This document shows, in pieces, positions 1 through 11,587 of a stretch of DNA of 64,000 nucleotides. Source of the DNA: Notolepis coatsorum. Its lineage: Eukaryota > Chordata > Actinopteri > Aulopiformes > Paralepididae. The notes beneath the pieces were generated by a model, which saw only the letters and a program-made list of their open reading frames with translations, had not been told where the DNA came from and made no database searches. Numbering within the stretch: position 1 is the stretch's first letter; the number at the start of each line of letters is the position of its first letter. Made by a program: the position numbers and the translations under genes. The stretch spans positions 72,827,520-72,891,519 of the forward strand of contig OZ020589.1 in assembly GCA_963971535.1 (NCBI GenBank), given 5' to 3'.

Positions 1-533
1 GATGGCGATTTAACTCGACACTGCTGAAAAACAATGAATACATTATACAATTCAAAGTTGAACTTATTAAATTCCTGCGGAGTAATGCGGATTCGGTACA
101 GGACCCCAGAATGTTATGGATGTCGGTAAAGGGTTTTATCAAGGATTACACAACAGGCTTTGCCTCCAACCTACGCAAGAATCATTGTTCAAAATTGGTA
201 GAGCTGGAAACGCTTTAGTCGTTATTCTCCTTGTTACAATAAAACTACTCGGTTCGATTGGAGTCTCAAATTAATGTGTTAAAAAGAGATTAACTCCATT
301 TTAAGACAACAATCTGAATTTCAAATACGTAGCACAAGACAACATTATTACTTTCATGGTTCTAAACCAAGTCACCTACTAGCTATGAAGATACGATCCA
401 ACGCAAAATTTGCAGATATCCCTACTATTAAGGACCAACAAGGACTTGTTACAGACCCCTAAAAAATTTACGAGACTTTCAAAGAGTTTTACTCCAACTT
501 GTACAAATCAGAATTAACCTACCTAAACTCTCA

Positions 534-2983
534 ATGGAAGACGCTAAACAGTTAAATACACCTATTACATTAGAGGAACTTAGGGAGGCTATATCTGAAA
601 TGCAAATTGGTAAGGCTCCTGGTTGGGATGGTATACCACCAGAACTGTACCTCTCATGTTGGGATGTAATTGGACCCCTATTACTTGATATGATTTTATA
701 CTCAATCAAAGAGGGGAACTTCCCCAGGGACGTCAATATGGCACTCATATCTGTCCTCCTTAAAAAGGACAAAGAACCCACCGAATGTGGTAGTTATAGA
801 CCCTTAAGTCTCCTCGGAACCGATCTCAAGCTGTATGCTAAGGTACTAGCCATCAGACTTCAAAAGCATATGACATCTTTAGTTCATCCTGATCAGACTG
901 GCTTCATAAAAGGCCGCCTGATCACGGATAATATAAGACGGTTACTACATGTATTAGACGCCAGCAAGGATGCCATTCCACCTACAGCTGTATTATCCTT
1001 GGATGCGATGAAAGCTTTTGATAGGTTGGAATGGTCTTATTTATGAGCAGTACTCGGAAGGATGGGGTTAGGAAACGGATTCATTAATATGATAAAAGTA
1101 TTATACAAAGACCCATCGGCCATAATTATAACAGGTAAATTCACCTCCTCACTCTTTCCTGTGTCGCGCTCGTCCAGACAGGGTTGCCCTCTTAGTCCCG
1201 GACTATTTGCTCTATCCTTAGAGCCTTTAGCACAGTATATAAGACAATCCCAATCCATAGAGACAATCTCAATTAAGGGCACACAGCATCATATTAGTAT
1301 ATATGTGGACGACGTAATATTGTTCATGCAAAACCCTACCACCTCACTGCCTCATCTTCTCAAGCTGATTGATGATTTTGGCAATCTATCAGGATTTAGG
1401 ATAAACTGGCCAAAGTTGGCCTTCCTCCCACTTAATGTCTCTGCGAAGACTACAATCCTTCCAGGAAGTATACCAATGGTAGAACACTTTAGATGTCTTG
1501 GAGTTGAAATATTCCCTACTATATGCCAAACGGTGAAGTATAATTATACAAGACTCCAAGATAGGATCACAAATGACTTTGACAGGTGGTCAAAACTTAA
1601 AAACTCAGTACAGGCCCGAGTATCAATAGTTAAGATGGATGTTTTACCTAGAATCAACTTCTTTAGTTCAATGTTACCCCCCCCCCCCCCCCCCCCCCCC
1701 CCGCTGGTTACTGGAAAAAAAATTACACTCCACCGCATATACATTTATTTGGAACAACAAACCTCCACGAATAAAAAGATCCACCGCACAGAGAAACAAA
1801 GCCGAAGGAGGTTTAGCATTTCCAGACTTCTACCACTATTTTAAAGCGTTCTCTTTAAGACCACTGATCACCTGATTTGATTCTCAAGCATCTGTATCCT
1901 GGAGAACATTAGAAGAAAACATAGTGGCACCACATAGACTGCAGGATATAGTATACACCAAATTATCAATTAAGCAATGCGACTTGAAATTTGGTCCTCT
2001 TATTATGATTCGGATATGGCGTGACACACAGAAATAATTTACTAACCAACATAAATGGCATAGCCATTCTCCCCTATTCAATAACAATGCACTCCTTATT
2101 GCACAACGACCTATCAGATATCCCAAATGGGAAAAGCAGGGCATACATACATTGGGAGATATCTTCAACGAATGGGGTTTCTGTAGCTATCATGAAATTT
2201 ATAACAAATTTTACCTCACCAGCTCCACTTATTATTTCTATATACAGTTATTAGCAACTTTGAAGGCTCATGGAGTCCCATTAAAGATACCACTTGAGCA
2301 CCACAGATATCACAAATTCTTCTATGAAAGGGAGACATCGAGAGGCTTCGTATCAGACTTTTATCATCACTTACTTACGTCTTCGTATGGAATCCTCCCC
2401 CTAGACTCAGTCTGGAGGAGGGATATACCAGACTTGGAAGTAGATTTTGATTGGCAAGAAGTCTGGGCAAACGTTCGACTAGCGTCACGCAACCCGGATC
2501 ATCAACAGATTAATCTTTATTATATTCATAGGACTTACCTGACTCCTATAAGATTGAACTGAATGGGGCTTAAACAAGACTCTCTATGCTCCTTGTGTTT
2601 AAGGGGTGATATCGGTACATTTATACATAATTTGTACTGGGAATGCCCCCGTTAAGATATTCTGGGAAGAAGTAACCACGCAATTATCAGAATTTTTATT
2701 TCTGACCATACCTGTACTGCCTTCTGTATTGTTGTTGAATGATGTTTCTCAGTTAGCAGCCTCTATACAGTTAAAGAGACAAATTTTGTCCGGTCTTACG
2801 GCTGCTAAAAAGCTGATAGCATCACGCTGGATTCAACCGGATAAAATGTGCCTGAAGGTATGGGTTCTTACTTATCTCGATGTGATTTATCTAGAGATAT
2901 CTACAGCAAGAATTTTAGGTGTCAATGAAGCCAGCATTGCAATCTGGTTAGAAGTGGTGGAGAGAATAAAGGTTAGCATATGA
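534..2983 (+). pseudogene. L1-type ORF2 remnant (reverse transcriptase and C-terminal region)
   Basis: A decayed ORF2 spread over several frames. From 534 one frame gives the RT entry blocks (IGKAPGWDGIPPELY, GSYRPLSLL, LDAMKAFDRLEWSYL) and stops at 1046. From about 1062 a second frame continues with SRQGCPLSPGLFAL and the catalytic block HISIYVDDVILF near 1290-1330. A third frame after the poly-C run gives FIWNNKPPRIK and GGLAFPDFYHY, both typical of L1/Tx1 C-termini. Further pieces reach 2983. The YVDD catalytic pair is still present, but the frameshifts and stops make the element inactive. The family call is secure; exact frame breaks are approximate. Confidence 0.85.
1677..1702 (+). repeat. 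26-base poly-C run inside LINE coding region
   Basis: An uninterrupted run of 26 C sits in the middle of the RT C-terminal coding region and marks the place where the reading frame changes. It is probably a slippage expansion of a short proline-coding C tract. Its exact length is unreliable in most assemblies. Confidence 0.9.
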
Positions 2984-3231
2984 ATTGTAATCCTTGGTTA
3001 GAAACGAAATAATGGATGGATTATCCAAGGGGGGTCCTGAGGGGGGGGAAGAAGAGCGAGCATATGTATGTATTGTATTGTATTGCAAGTATTATGTATA
3101 TATCTCGTAAACTACATTTATATTGATTCAAATACTGGAATGTATAATCCTGTGATTTATTGTGGATATTTACTGTTAATGCTTGTGTGTCTAGTTTTAT
3201 GTCATGTCAAAAAAATAATAAAAAAATTTGT

Positions 3232-3922
3232 TCACAATCTGATGAAAAATGGCGGAGACATTTACATAATAAAAAAGTAACTGTACTTACAGTAGATTTA
3301 ATTCACGGTTTGTGAATCACGCCTGGTGATACTAAATCCAGATTGAACTCTTCCATTGGAAAGGGCAGATTTGACCCGATCCATGTGCGGCTATAATAAG
3401 GTAACATGCAAATGGACCTTGTAGAAGTGGAGCAATCTTCCATAAATTTTATTTATTTATTTAACCTTTATTTAGCCAGATAAAACATTAAGAACAGGTT
3501 TCTTATTTACAATGTTGATCTGGTCCAATGTCGATTTGTACTCCAACAGGAGTACAAATATAAATATATATATACATACACATACACACCAATAACAAAA
3601 CAAAAACACAGTTAAAAATCATACACATAAGCAAATAAACAAACACATGCACAGCCTATGTACAAAATAAATAAACAGGGGAGGATTAGGGGGGGGGGGT
3701 GAAAGTATGTGAATGTGTGTGTGTGCATGCATGTGCATGCAAACAGATGCGTGTGTCTAGGTGCGAGTATGAATGAGTGCTTGTATGTTGTGTGTGAGGG
3801 TGTATGCAAGTTTGAAACTGGGTCAGTTTCAGTAAGAGCAGGAGGGATCTACTAAGAGTGTGTTGAGTATTTTATTGAAGGCAGTCAGTGAAGTAAGAGC
3901 TGTAAGTTTAAATTGTGTCTTA
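3232..3922. other. Non-coding stretch with an interspersed repeat and simple repeats
   Basis: No gene seen. Bases 3444-3545 hold a TTTATTTAACCTTTATTTAGCCAG-like sequence that resembles a common teleost interspersed repeat. It is followed by an AT/CA-rich tract (about 3555-3620), a short G run and GT/GC-alternating sequence (about 3700-3800). Confidence 0.5.
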
Positions 3923-5039
3923 TAGGGATGCCCCCCGAAACCCGGTTCTAAATGGGAACCAGTTCTAAATTAGAAAGAAACTGAGTATTGATAAGATCCG
4001 ACGTTATTGGTTCTATCGGTAGGTAAACGAGAAATTATAGAGTTATTTTTTTAGGAATTTAAATGTCGCAAACTAATCTCGTTTGCCACTTTCTCTATCT
4101 CTCGGTCTCTCTCTCTTTCTGCGCGAGCGGCGGGACTGTGCTGTGCTCTTAAACACACACTCACTCACACACGCACATACGGGTACCGTACAGTTAGTAG
4201 CCTACAACTTGAGAGTTGTTCTGAAGCACACAGACAGCTCTGCTCTCATCATTGCGGAGAGAACAAAACGTTCGCAAAAAGCATGCATAGTGTGACCTGT
4301 GTAACATTAAGTTACACTGCTATCTTAACGTTAGCAAGCTAAGCATGCATAGCGCGACGTGTGTAACAGTAAGTTACACTGCTATCTTAACGTTAGCAAG
4401 CTAAGCATGCATAGCGCAACCTGTGTAACGTTAAGTAACTTGTGTTCCACGGGGAAAGACCGCTCATCACTGCATACAACTTGGTTTAATCCAAACGTCC
4501 ATTCAGAAACTTTGTATTATGAAATAATTCTGGGATGTCTGACTATTTCCCTATGCCTTGGTGCGAGTTCAGCTGACACTGTTGACACGCCCACTACGCA
4601 AAGTGTGCGCTCACACACACACAGACACACACACACTGCTCCGGTCATGCATCCACTCAACTCATGGAAAATACAGCATCAGGCTATTGTTCTAAAAGTA
4701 TCTCTACTAATAAAATGGAGTATTGAACAGTTTTTAACAGCTGGGTATTGAGTGGGACATTCTGATTTAAGAACTTTCTAAATAAAATAGAAAGTCCCAA
4801 AATAGTTAATTTATCTGACTGCTTGTATTAATTGATCAAAAAGTAGCCATGTGCAGTAATATAGTTATATAAAAGAATAATAAAGCAATGTCAATTCTGC
4901 TCTTAATTAATTGTCTTTTTTTCGTGCAAAATAATAAAAAAAGAACCGATAAGAGTATCGATAAAGTACAGAGCCATTAAGCAGTATCGATAAGAGTAGT
5001 AGTATAGTATCGATAAAATCCTAACGATACCCATCCCTA
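3923..5039. mobile_element. Non-autonomous DNA transposon candidate with TAGGGATG ends
   Basis: The left end starts TAGGGATG and the right end finishes CATCCCTA, an 8-bp perfect inverted pair. ATCGATAA-like motifs recur just inside both ends, especially in the last 120 bases. No transposase frame is present. The flanks (GTGTCTTA and CTTAGGTA) do not give a clean 8-bp duplication, so the hAT assignment is only a suggestion. Confidence 0.45.
4281..4440. repeat. 62-bp tandem repeat, about 2.5 copies
   Basis: Units begin with GCATGCATAG at 4281, 4343 and 4405, exactly 62 bp apart. Each contains AAGTTACACTGCTATCTTAACG and GTTAGCAAGCTAAG-like segments. Copies differ at a few positions. Confidence 0.85.
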
Positions 5040-5232
5040 CTTAGGTATGTATTTTTAGGTGGAATTTTAGAAAATAGGACTAGGGCTCAAGAGGTTAAAA
5101 TCATTGGTAAACAAACGTAGTGCTGAAAATATACACTTTGACTGCTGCTTTGATATGGTTAGGGTCTTTATTCTTGGCTACATTTGAAAAAGAAATGCAA
5201 CATTGCAACATCGCAATATCATGTATTGATCT

Positions 5233-5462
5233 TGTAGAGGTGGATGGCAATGAATAAGACACTGGAGAGAGTGGATCCATTTCAATTGACTATTCTTTGT
5301 TTAGTTCCTGCATAGCATCACACATCATGGCATGCAAGCCTCACTTCCTGTATTCATGCTTCTTCTACATACCTGTCTAGGCAGGTCACCTCTGGTGACA
5401 CCAAGTGGTGCAAATAAGTAACTGCATTCTTTAAACACTGTGTATAACAGTAGGACACAACA
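5233..5462 (-). repeat. Gypsy-1 3' LTR (230 bp)
   Basis: Matches 22283-22479 over its whole length except for a 33-bp segment missing in the other copy. On the minus strand it starts TGTTGTGTCC and ends CCACCTCTACA. Directly upstream in that orientation is a purine-rich AAAGAGAGGAAA, the expected polypurine tract. Confidence 0.9.
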
Positions 5463-5755
5463 TTTCCTCTCTTTGTAGAAAAAACATTTCCTCTGAGGCT
5501 CAATAGAAGAATCTCAGAACCTGCATTCAGGCATAACCATTTTCCTTAACTGTACTTAGTACTGTATGAATAAAGGTTAGTAAACCAGAAAATATAAGAA
5601 AGGTGAACATGAACACAAAATACTCTGTTTCACAGATCTGAAATAGGATACAACTGTAGGATTTTTTCTTCTTTTTTTTAACACTACATTGCATACCTTT
5701 GAAAATACAACAAAAAAAGAGATCTGTTGACAAGCTACATTCGGAAGACCAATAT

Positions 5756-7357
5756 CTAATCAGTCACATATTCTTGCATCCAGTTAGGCTTCTTTCTGAC
5801 TCGTGTTTTCTTTGGAGAGGATGGAGAGGCAAGGTCAGGTGAAGCAGGAATGTCCTGTGGCTTTACGGCTGCACAGCGATCAGGAGCTAGGTGAGAGGCG
5901 TTCCATCTTCGGCCATCTTCCAGCAAGTATGTGCTTTGGCCGACCTTCTTAGTGACTCTCAGAGGAGCACCAAACTTTGGGTGAGCTTTGGGCACATGGA
6001 GAGGTGTTTTCACCCGTACACTATCCCCTTCTTGAAAAGGTGGAGTGCATGCACCTCGTTTTCCATCAGTATAAGTCTTCATCTTGTCATTGGACTGGCA
6101 TGGCTGACATGACTGAATTGTAGAGTGGACCAGGTCATCCATCTTTGGCCACCAGTAGTACTCTCTCAGGCGTTGCTTTGTTTGCACCACTCCTTGGTGT
6201 GTCTCATGTGCAAGAGCCACCAGAGTAGCACGCAGTGCGATTGGCACAACCAGACGTGCTCCCCGAAGCACCAGTGAGTTTTTTGCTGACAGTTCATGAC
6301 GTATGGGGAAGTATGGGGCAACTTCTGGACTCAGCATTTTCACCTTTTGTGGCCAGCCACGTGCAATCTGTTTACGGAGTGCAGAAATCTCCGGGTAAGA
6401 GGCAGCAGCAGCCTCAAAGTCAGTAATGGGCAGAGCAGCAAGAGCATCAGTGATGTAGGCAACCATTTCGGGCTCAGCATCCAGGGCAGGGTCAGGAGCT
6501 CCAGGAAGTGGAAGACGGGACAGGCAGTCAGCCGTGTAGTTGTCTGACCCTGGGCGGTAGATCACATCATAGTCATAGGTCAAGAGCCTGGCAGACCAGC
6601 GTACAATGCGCATTCCAGCACGACCTATGCCTTTAGTAGTAAGTAGTGTAGTGAGGGCTTGATGGTCAGTACGTAAGGTGAATTTTCGCCCCCACAAGTA
6701 TGTGCGCCACTTTTCCACTGCCCAAACACATCCCAGCGCTTCCTTTTCTACAGTGGAGTATTTGCGTTCCACTGTGTTGAGAGCCTGGCAGGCAAAAGCC
6801 ACTGTATGTTCCTCACCGTCAGGATGAAGCTGGGTGAACACAGCTCCCAAGCCGTAGTCTGAGGCGTCAGTAGACACCACTGTATGCAGGGAAGGATCGA
6901 AAAGGGCAAGGGCAGTACTGTTCACCAGTAGCAGTTTAATTTTCTGAAAACTCTTCTGTGCCTCACTCGTCCAGTGAAAGTCAATGTCTTTCCTGATGCA
7001 TGCCCGCATTGGCTCAGATTCTGTTGCATAGTTCGGGATGAACTTTGAATACCATGAGACTAGGCCTAGAAAAGAGCGAAGGGCAACGCCATCTGTCGGA
7101 GCTGGGGCATTCAAAACAGCTTCGATGTGCTCTTTGTCAGGCACAATACCTTCAGCTGACACCACGTGGCCCAGGAAGCGTAGACTTGACTGATTATAGC
7201 AGCACTTTTCCTCATTCAGGAGTAGACCTGCCTCTTGCAGACGGTGTAGAACTTGCTTCAGTCGAGCATCATGTACTGTGCTGTTGGCTCCATAGATGAT
7301 AATATCATCCAGATAATTCTGCACCCCTGGCAGGCCTTTGAGGATGGTAGCCATCAT
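5756..7357 (-). pseudogene. pol: Gypsy-1 pol: RT palm, RNase H, integrase remnant
   Basis: An open 533-codon frame encoding the later part of a Mag-like gypsy polyprotein. It has the RT catalytic block NYLDDIIIYG near residue 16, the thumb block FLGHVVS, and RNase H marked by VVSTDASDYGLGAVF, VEKEALG, RTDHQAL and the SDNYTADCLSR end. The integrase zinc motif follows (HETHQG to CQPCQ), then the frame jumps straight to the C-terminal part (FQEGDSVRVKTP) with no D-D-E catalytic core. That is an in-frame loss of perhaps 180-200 residues by comparison with gypsy-2. The start is not a true start: the frame is broken from the upstream piece at 7354-7833. It can make no working integrase. Confidence 0.85.
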
Positions 7358-7833
7358 CTTTTGGAGGAGAGGCCATAGGGCACACAGCAGTAGTGGAAGA
7401 GTCCTTCATGGGTAATGAAAGCAGTCAGGTCCCTAATTTCCTCATGTAGGGGCACTTGGTGGTAGGCACTAGCCAGATCAATGGTTGAAAACACTGTGGC
7501 CCCACGCAGAGTGGACAGCAGCTCATCTATGTGTGGAATTGGATAGCAGTCTGTAATGACAGCCTTGTTTGGCTCTCGGAGATCCACACACATACAAATG
7601 CCTCTTCTCTTCTTTCGTGTGACAACGATAGGAGACACCCAGGGGGAAGCATCAATCCTCTCTATCACACCAACAGCCAGCTGTCTGTGTATCTCTTCTG
7701 TGACTGCATCTCTCACAGACAGGGGCAAACGGCGCAGTTTTTGTCGAACTGGGGGAACAGAGGCAGAGACTTTGACCCGGTGCACAAACTTTTTAGCACA
7801 GCCAATTAGTGGGGGAGAGGTAGAGAGGTGCAG
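7354..7833 (-). pseudogene. pol: Gypsy-1 pol: start of reverse transcriptase
   Basis: Encodes the fingers and first palm blocks of the same gypsy RT: QKLRRLPLSVRDAV, IERIDASPWVSPIVV, CVDLREPNKAV and TIDLASAYHQVPL. It ends in PYGLSSKR. The next frame resumes a few residues later, so a short deletion with a frameshift removed the block that normally follows the PYG motif. The upstream end is cut by the hAT element at 7834. Confidence 0.85.
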
Positions 7834-8514
7834 CAGGGGCGGATTTAGGATTGTAGGAGATCCGGAGCTAAGCCCAGATAGATGCCCGCGACAGCGGGCA
7901 CGGATTCTTTTTACTTCGACACCACAATTTTTTACTTATACCACCACCTTGAAAGTGTTAATATGCGTCTTTGTTTACGGTTTGATTATCACTGATACAA
8001 AGTAAAATAGTGCAGTGCAATAAAATAGTTAGTAAAATAGAATAAAATAATGCAATAGTGCATTGCAATAAAATAGTTATCATCGTATTTTTTTTTCCGG
8101 GAGGCCGGTAAGGAGTGCATTACAGTAGTCGAGTTGGCTTGAGATAAAGGCATGGATCTGGTTTTCAGCTTCCTTTTGATTTATAAATGGCCGTACTTTA
8201 GCTATGTTTCTAAGGTGGAAGAATTAAGTTTTTGTCAACTTGTTGATTGTGATTTAAAGCTTAGGTCTGAGTCTACCATAACACCAAGACTTAACTCACT
8301 CAAATACAGTTAGCAGCTGGATAGACCACAGATGGAAATTAGCTTCTGCTAAATCTGGTGCAAACATATTTTCATGTAACAATGATGAATTGTCAAAAAA
8401 AAATATATATATATATCATTTTCCCCCTTTTTTTTTTTTTGAAAATAGATTCGGGGCTTTTCAGAAAACATTCTGGGCTTGAGCCCAAGTAGCCACCCCC
8501 TAGCCCCGCCCCTG
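7834..8514. mobile_element. Non-autonomous hAT element inside gypsy-1
   Basis: Starts CAGGGGCGGATTTAGG and ends CTAGCCCCGCCCCTG, so the termini are inverted (CAGGGGCGG). A perfect 8-bp duplication AGGTGCAG flanks it at 7826-7833 and 8515-8522, the hallmark size for hAT. The interior is AT-rich with no transposase. It separates the gypsy-1 protease from its reverse transcriptase. Confidence 0.88.
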
Positions 8515-8522
8515 AGGTGCAG

Positions 8523-9219
8523 CACAGGGGCAGTTGGAGCAGAGGCAAAAGGAGGAGGAACCACAGCACCCCCTACAATGTGAACGTTCAGTGCAATCAT
8601 CAAATCCAGGCCCAGCAATGGGGTCCCCTTCTCCACCACAAAGAAGGTTGCTGCAGCAGTGACATCATCTCTAGTCACCAATGCTGAAAGACATCCCAGC
8701 ACAGGTATGGATGACTTGGTGTATGTGATTAGTTGAATAGAAGGTGGTGTTAGGTGTAACTCACCAAAATGTTCTTCAAACACACTTCTGGGCAGTATGG
8801 ATACTGGGGACGCAGAGTCAACAACCAGGTCCATGGCATAGACTGGTGAGCCTGAAGGCTGGATCTTGACATTGCATTTTATTTTATCAGATTTACCGGC
8901 AGCCTCTTGAATGCACAGGACAGTCAATTCAGGAATCTCCCCTTCTCTTACTTGATGTGTAGGAGCAGAGCGACACACTCTGGCAAAATGTCCCTTCTTG
9001 TTACAAGTTTTGCAAGTAACCTTGGCAGCAGGACATGAGGGAGCATTTGCTAGGTGACTGTCAGATCCACATCTGAAACATGTACGGGAGGACTTCCCAG
9101 TTGCAGCAGTAGGTGCAGGTGTGAATGGTTTATGCTGAGGCCGTGATCGAAATTGTTTCTTTTGCACTGCCTGTACTTGAAAGCTAGGTTTATCTCCAAC
9201 CATGCATTTAGCTTGTTCA
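8523..9219 (-). pseudogene. gag-pro: Gypsy-1 gag C-terminus (zinc knuckles) and protease
   Basis: Minus-strand frame joining nucleocapsid to protease. Two zinc knuckles are visible: CFRCGSDSHLANAPSC, with an unusual spacing, and CKTCNKKGHFARVC, a standard CCHC. The aspartic protease domain follows with VVDSASPVSILP where DTG or DSG is expected, a flap region, and LLGLDLM near its end. The active-site glycine is therefore alanine (DSA), which would probably cripple the enzyme. Upstream the frame is cut at 9220 by the LINE-A tail; its N-terminal partner is at 21706-22216. Reading continues artefactually into the hAT element after 8522. Confidence 0.82.
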
Positions 9220-9223
9220 GCTG

Positions 9224-9336
9224 AATGAATGAATGAATGAATGAATGAATGAATGAATGAATGAATGAATGAATGAATGAATGAATGAATGAATGAATGA
9301 ATGAATGAATGAATGAATGAATGAATGAATGAATGA
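9224..9336 (-). repeat. Expanded AATG/ATTC tail of LINE-A
   Basis: About 28 tandem GAAT units form the 3' tail of LINE-A, far longer than the 4-5 GATT units at the tails of the other LINE-A copies. It abuts the gypsy-1 gag at 9223. Confidence 0.9.
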
Positions 9337-9551
9337 AAACTTTATTTAACAGATTGCAGAATGGGTACAATACAGTACGGCTCAATACACACAATTGTTA
9401 AGGGGATGCAGACCTGAGAAAGACGTTTGTTTTGTTTCCATCAGGGTCCCCCATTTTCAATTCATATAGACCAGGGGTAGGCAACCCTAGGCACGCGTGC
9501 CTGCATAGGCACGCGGGGGCATTTGCATAGGCACAGGGGCAGCAGTAAAAA

Positions 9552-9582
<31 letters not shown>

Positions 9583-10280
9583 TTATTATTATTTTTTTGC
9601 TCTGAAATATTATAGTGAAATATTTTGCACTGTTGTCGCATTTATCTTGTTGAAATCCTCCCACAGGTTCTTTTTACTACCACATATTTAATTGAGACCC
9701 TTTATTTGTTTATTATTTCAATTTAGCTGGAAATACATTGCTACATCATTCAGTAACATTTGCAGAGCCTTATAACAAAAACATTATTACGGTCACCATT
9801 GTGACCAGTGGGATTAATCAACCATTTTTATTATTTATTTTTCTATTTCATTGAACATTGCACATGTTAAAAGCCATTTTTTTTTACTCAAAATGTGAGT
9901 ATTACCAAGTCAACTTGTGTTCTTAAAACAATGACAATAAACATAGTTTTATTAGGTTGAAATAATGTGGTTGTGTACTTATTTTTCTGTTAACTTATTA
10001 TGGATTGAAAACTGAAAACCTTAATGCACAGTAACTGAACTCAATATTTTTAAGTTCTGGTAACTTATTATTATTTATTTTTTTACAGTGTAGTCTTGCG
10101 ATCAATCAAAACTTATTTACACGATATACCTCACATTCACCCTCCATTCACATCCTGGTGTTCTCCTGGTGTTCTCCATTAGGCCTGTAGGTGGAGCTAT
10201 GACAGCACACATACAGTACACACACCGATGGTGTGTGATGTGTCCAAAAATGTATGGGCAAATGTGAGTGAAATGGTCGC

Positions 10281-11587
10281 TGTAACTGAGGGGTACAATT
10301 CCCTGACTGTATTGAATAAGTATGGTATCATTAAACCACTACTGAGTTATGTACTTTACTACTGGCCATACAGTACACAGGTATATGTGATGAACACCCA
10401 CACAATAACACGGCTTAACAAAGAAAGTCCTGTTTGGAATATTTATTAGAAGAGCATCAATATTATCTTACAGTATTGAGAATTAGAGTCGCGCTTGTAA
10501 GGCGAAGAATGTGCATGAATAGGTCAAGAGCGTAAGTCCATGAGCATATTACGATGGGGATAATTAATACCACCTGTAGCATAAGAATTATATAAGGTAC
10601 ACTCGTAGGTCAGCTGGAGAAAGCCAGCAGGGGAGAGGAATTGTCGGGAGCAAAAGTCTGGATCAACGAGGAATAAAGAGACTCCAGGTACAGGAGACGG
10701 TGCAATAATCCCTTGGTCCTTAGACAAAGCAACAGCTATACTCCGGTATGCACTGCAGCATGGATGAAAGCTAGCCAGCCTCTGAGTCCTAGAGGCGGGC
10801 TCGACGGGGCTCCTCACAGGGTAAATCCCACACGGTAGTGGGGGTAGACGGTTCTCTGCTCCAGCAGCCACAGGACCAAAGCAATATAATCCAGCCGAAA
10901 AGGGCTCTGCATTCGTCGGTGTAGGTTATCCAGTGTACATATCCACACGGTTCTCGTCTAGGGCTCCTCGGATGGCGGCACAAGGTTAGGCCGCCCAGCC
11001 TGGATAAGCACACTAGCTCGGTACGATGAAACGTTGGTAATGCTGGTCACTGTAGAACGGTAGCCGCACGATACACTATACATAATAGACTATTACTTGA
11101 TAATAGAATAAGTCGAACTCGACGATACAGCGTTAAACTCTGACACTTTAGCTATCAATTTGCACGCGGTCTCAAGGCTCTATTTCGGGGCAAAACGGGC
11201 CCACTTCACAGCACGTTGTATCGTGGTGAAGGCTTCAACTTGTTGGGGTAACACAACTGCTGTATCCACCTGCAACGTATTTATACGTAAGGTGAATAAT
11301 CTAGTGCCAACCTTATTTCTGTCTCGTATTACTGCGCAAACCTGGGCATGTTGAGACATGTCTTAGCGGTGACTTTGAACTAGACATTGGGGGGTATGGC
11401 CGTGGCGCCTAGGGGGTCGCTGTCCAATAGGAGAACGAATATTATGGTCTGGCCTGTACCAGGTAAAGGGATATTCCGTGTATATGTACAAAGAATATAC
11501 AAGGGATATCAGACGATATACAAATACTATACAATATATCTCAAGTAATAAATATATATATTCGGTTTAATCTGACCCTTTGTAACA
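10281..11587 (-). repeat. BEL-1 3' LTR (1307 bp)
   Basis: Nearly identical to 18248-19579 but missing a 25-bp segment at about 10617. On the minus strand it is preceded by GGAGGCGGC, a plausible polypurine tract. Confidence 0.92.

Larger units (their letters stand above)
1..3230 (+). mobile_element. L1/Tx1-type LINE, cut by the left edge
   Basis: Non-LTR retrotransposon read on the plus strand. The first 500 bases translate, with interruptions, as the linker that normally lies between the endonuclease and reverse transcriptase domains, so the endonuclease end lies outside the window. The RT and C-terminal region follow to about 2983, then a 3' UTR ending in an A-rich stretch near 3207-3228. 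L1/Tx1 assignment rests on the GKAPGWDGIPPELY, SYRPLSLL and KAFDRLEW blocks. The exact 3' end and target duplication are not clear. Confidence 0.85.

Noticed and set aside
4281..4440. CRISPR-like regular repeats
   Set aside because: The 62-bp units are contiguous without unique spacers, and the DNA is eukaryotic.
8349..8514. C-terminal extension of the gypsy-1 protease frame
   Set aside because: These codons are read from the hAT element inserted at 7834-8514.
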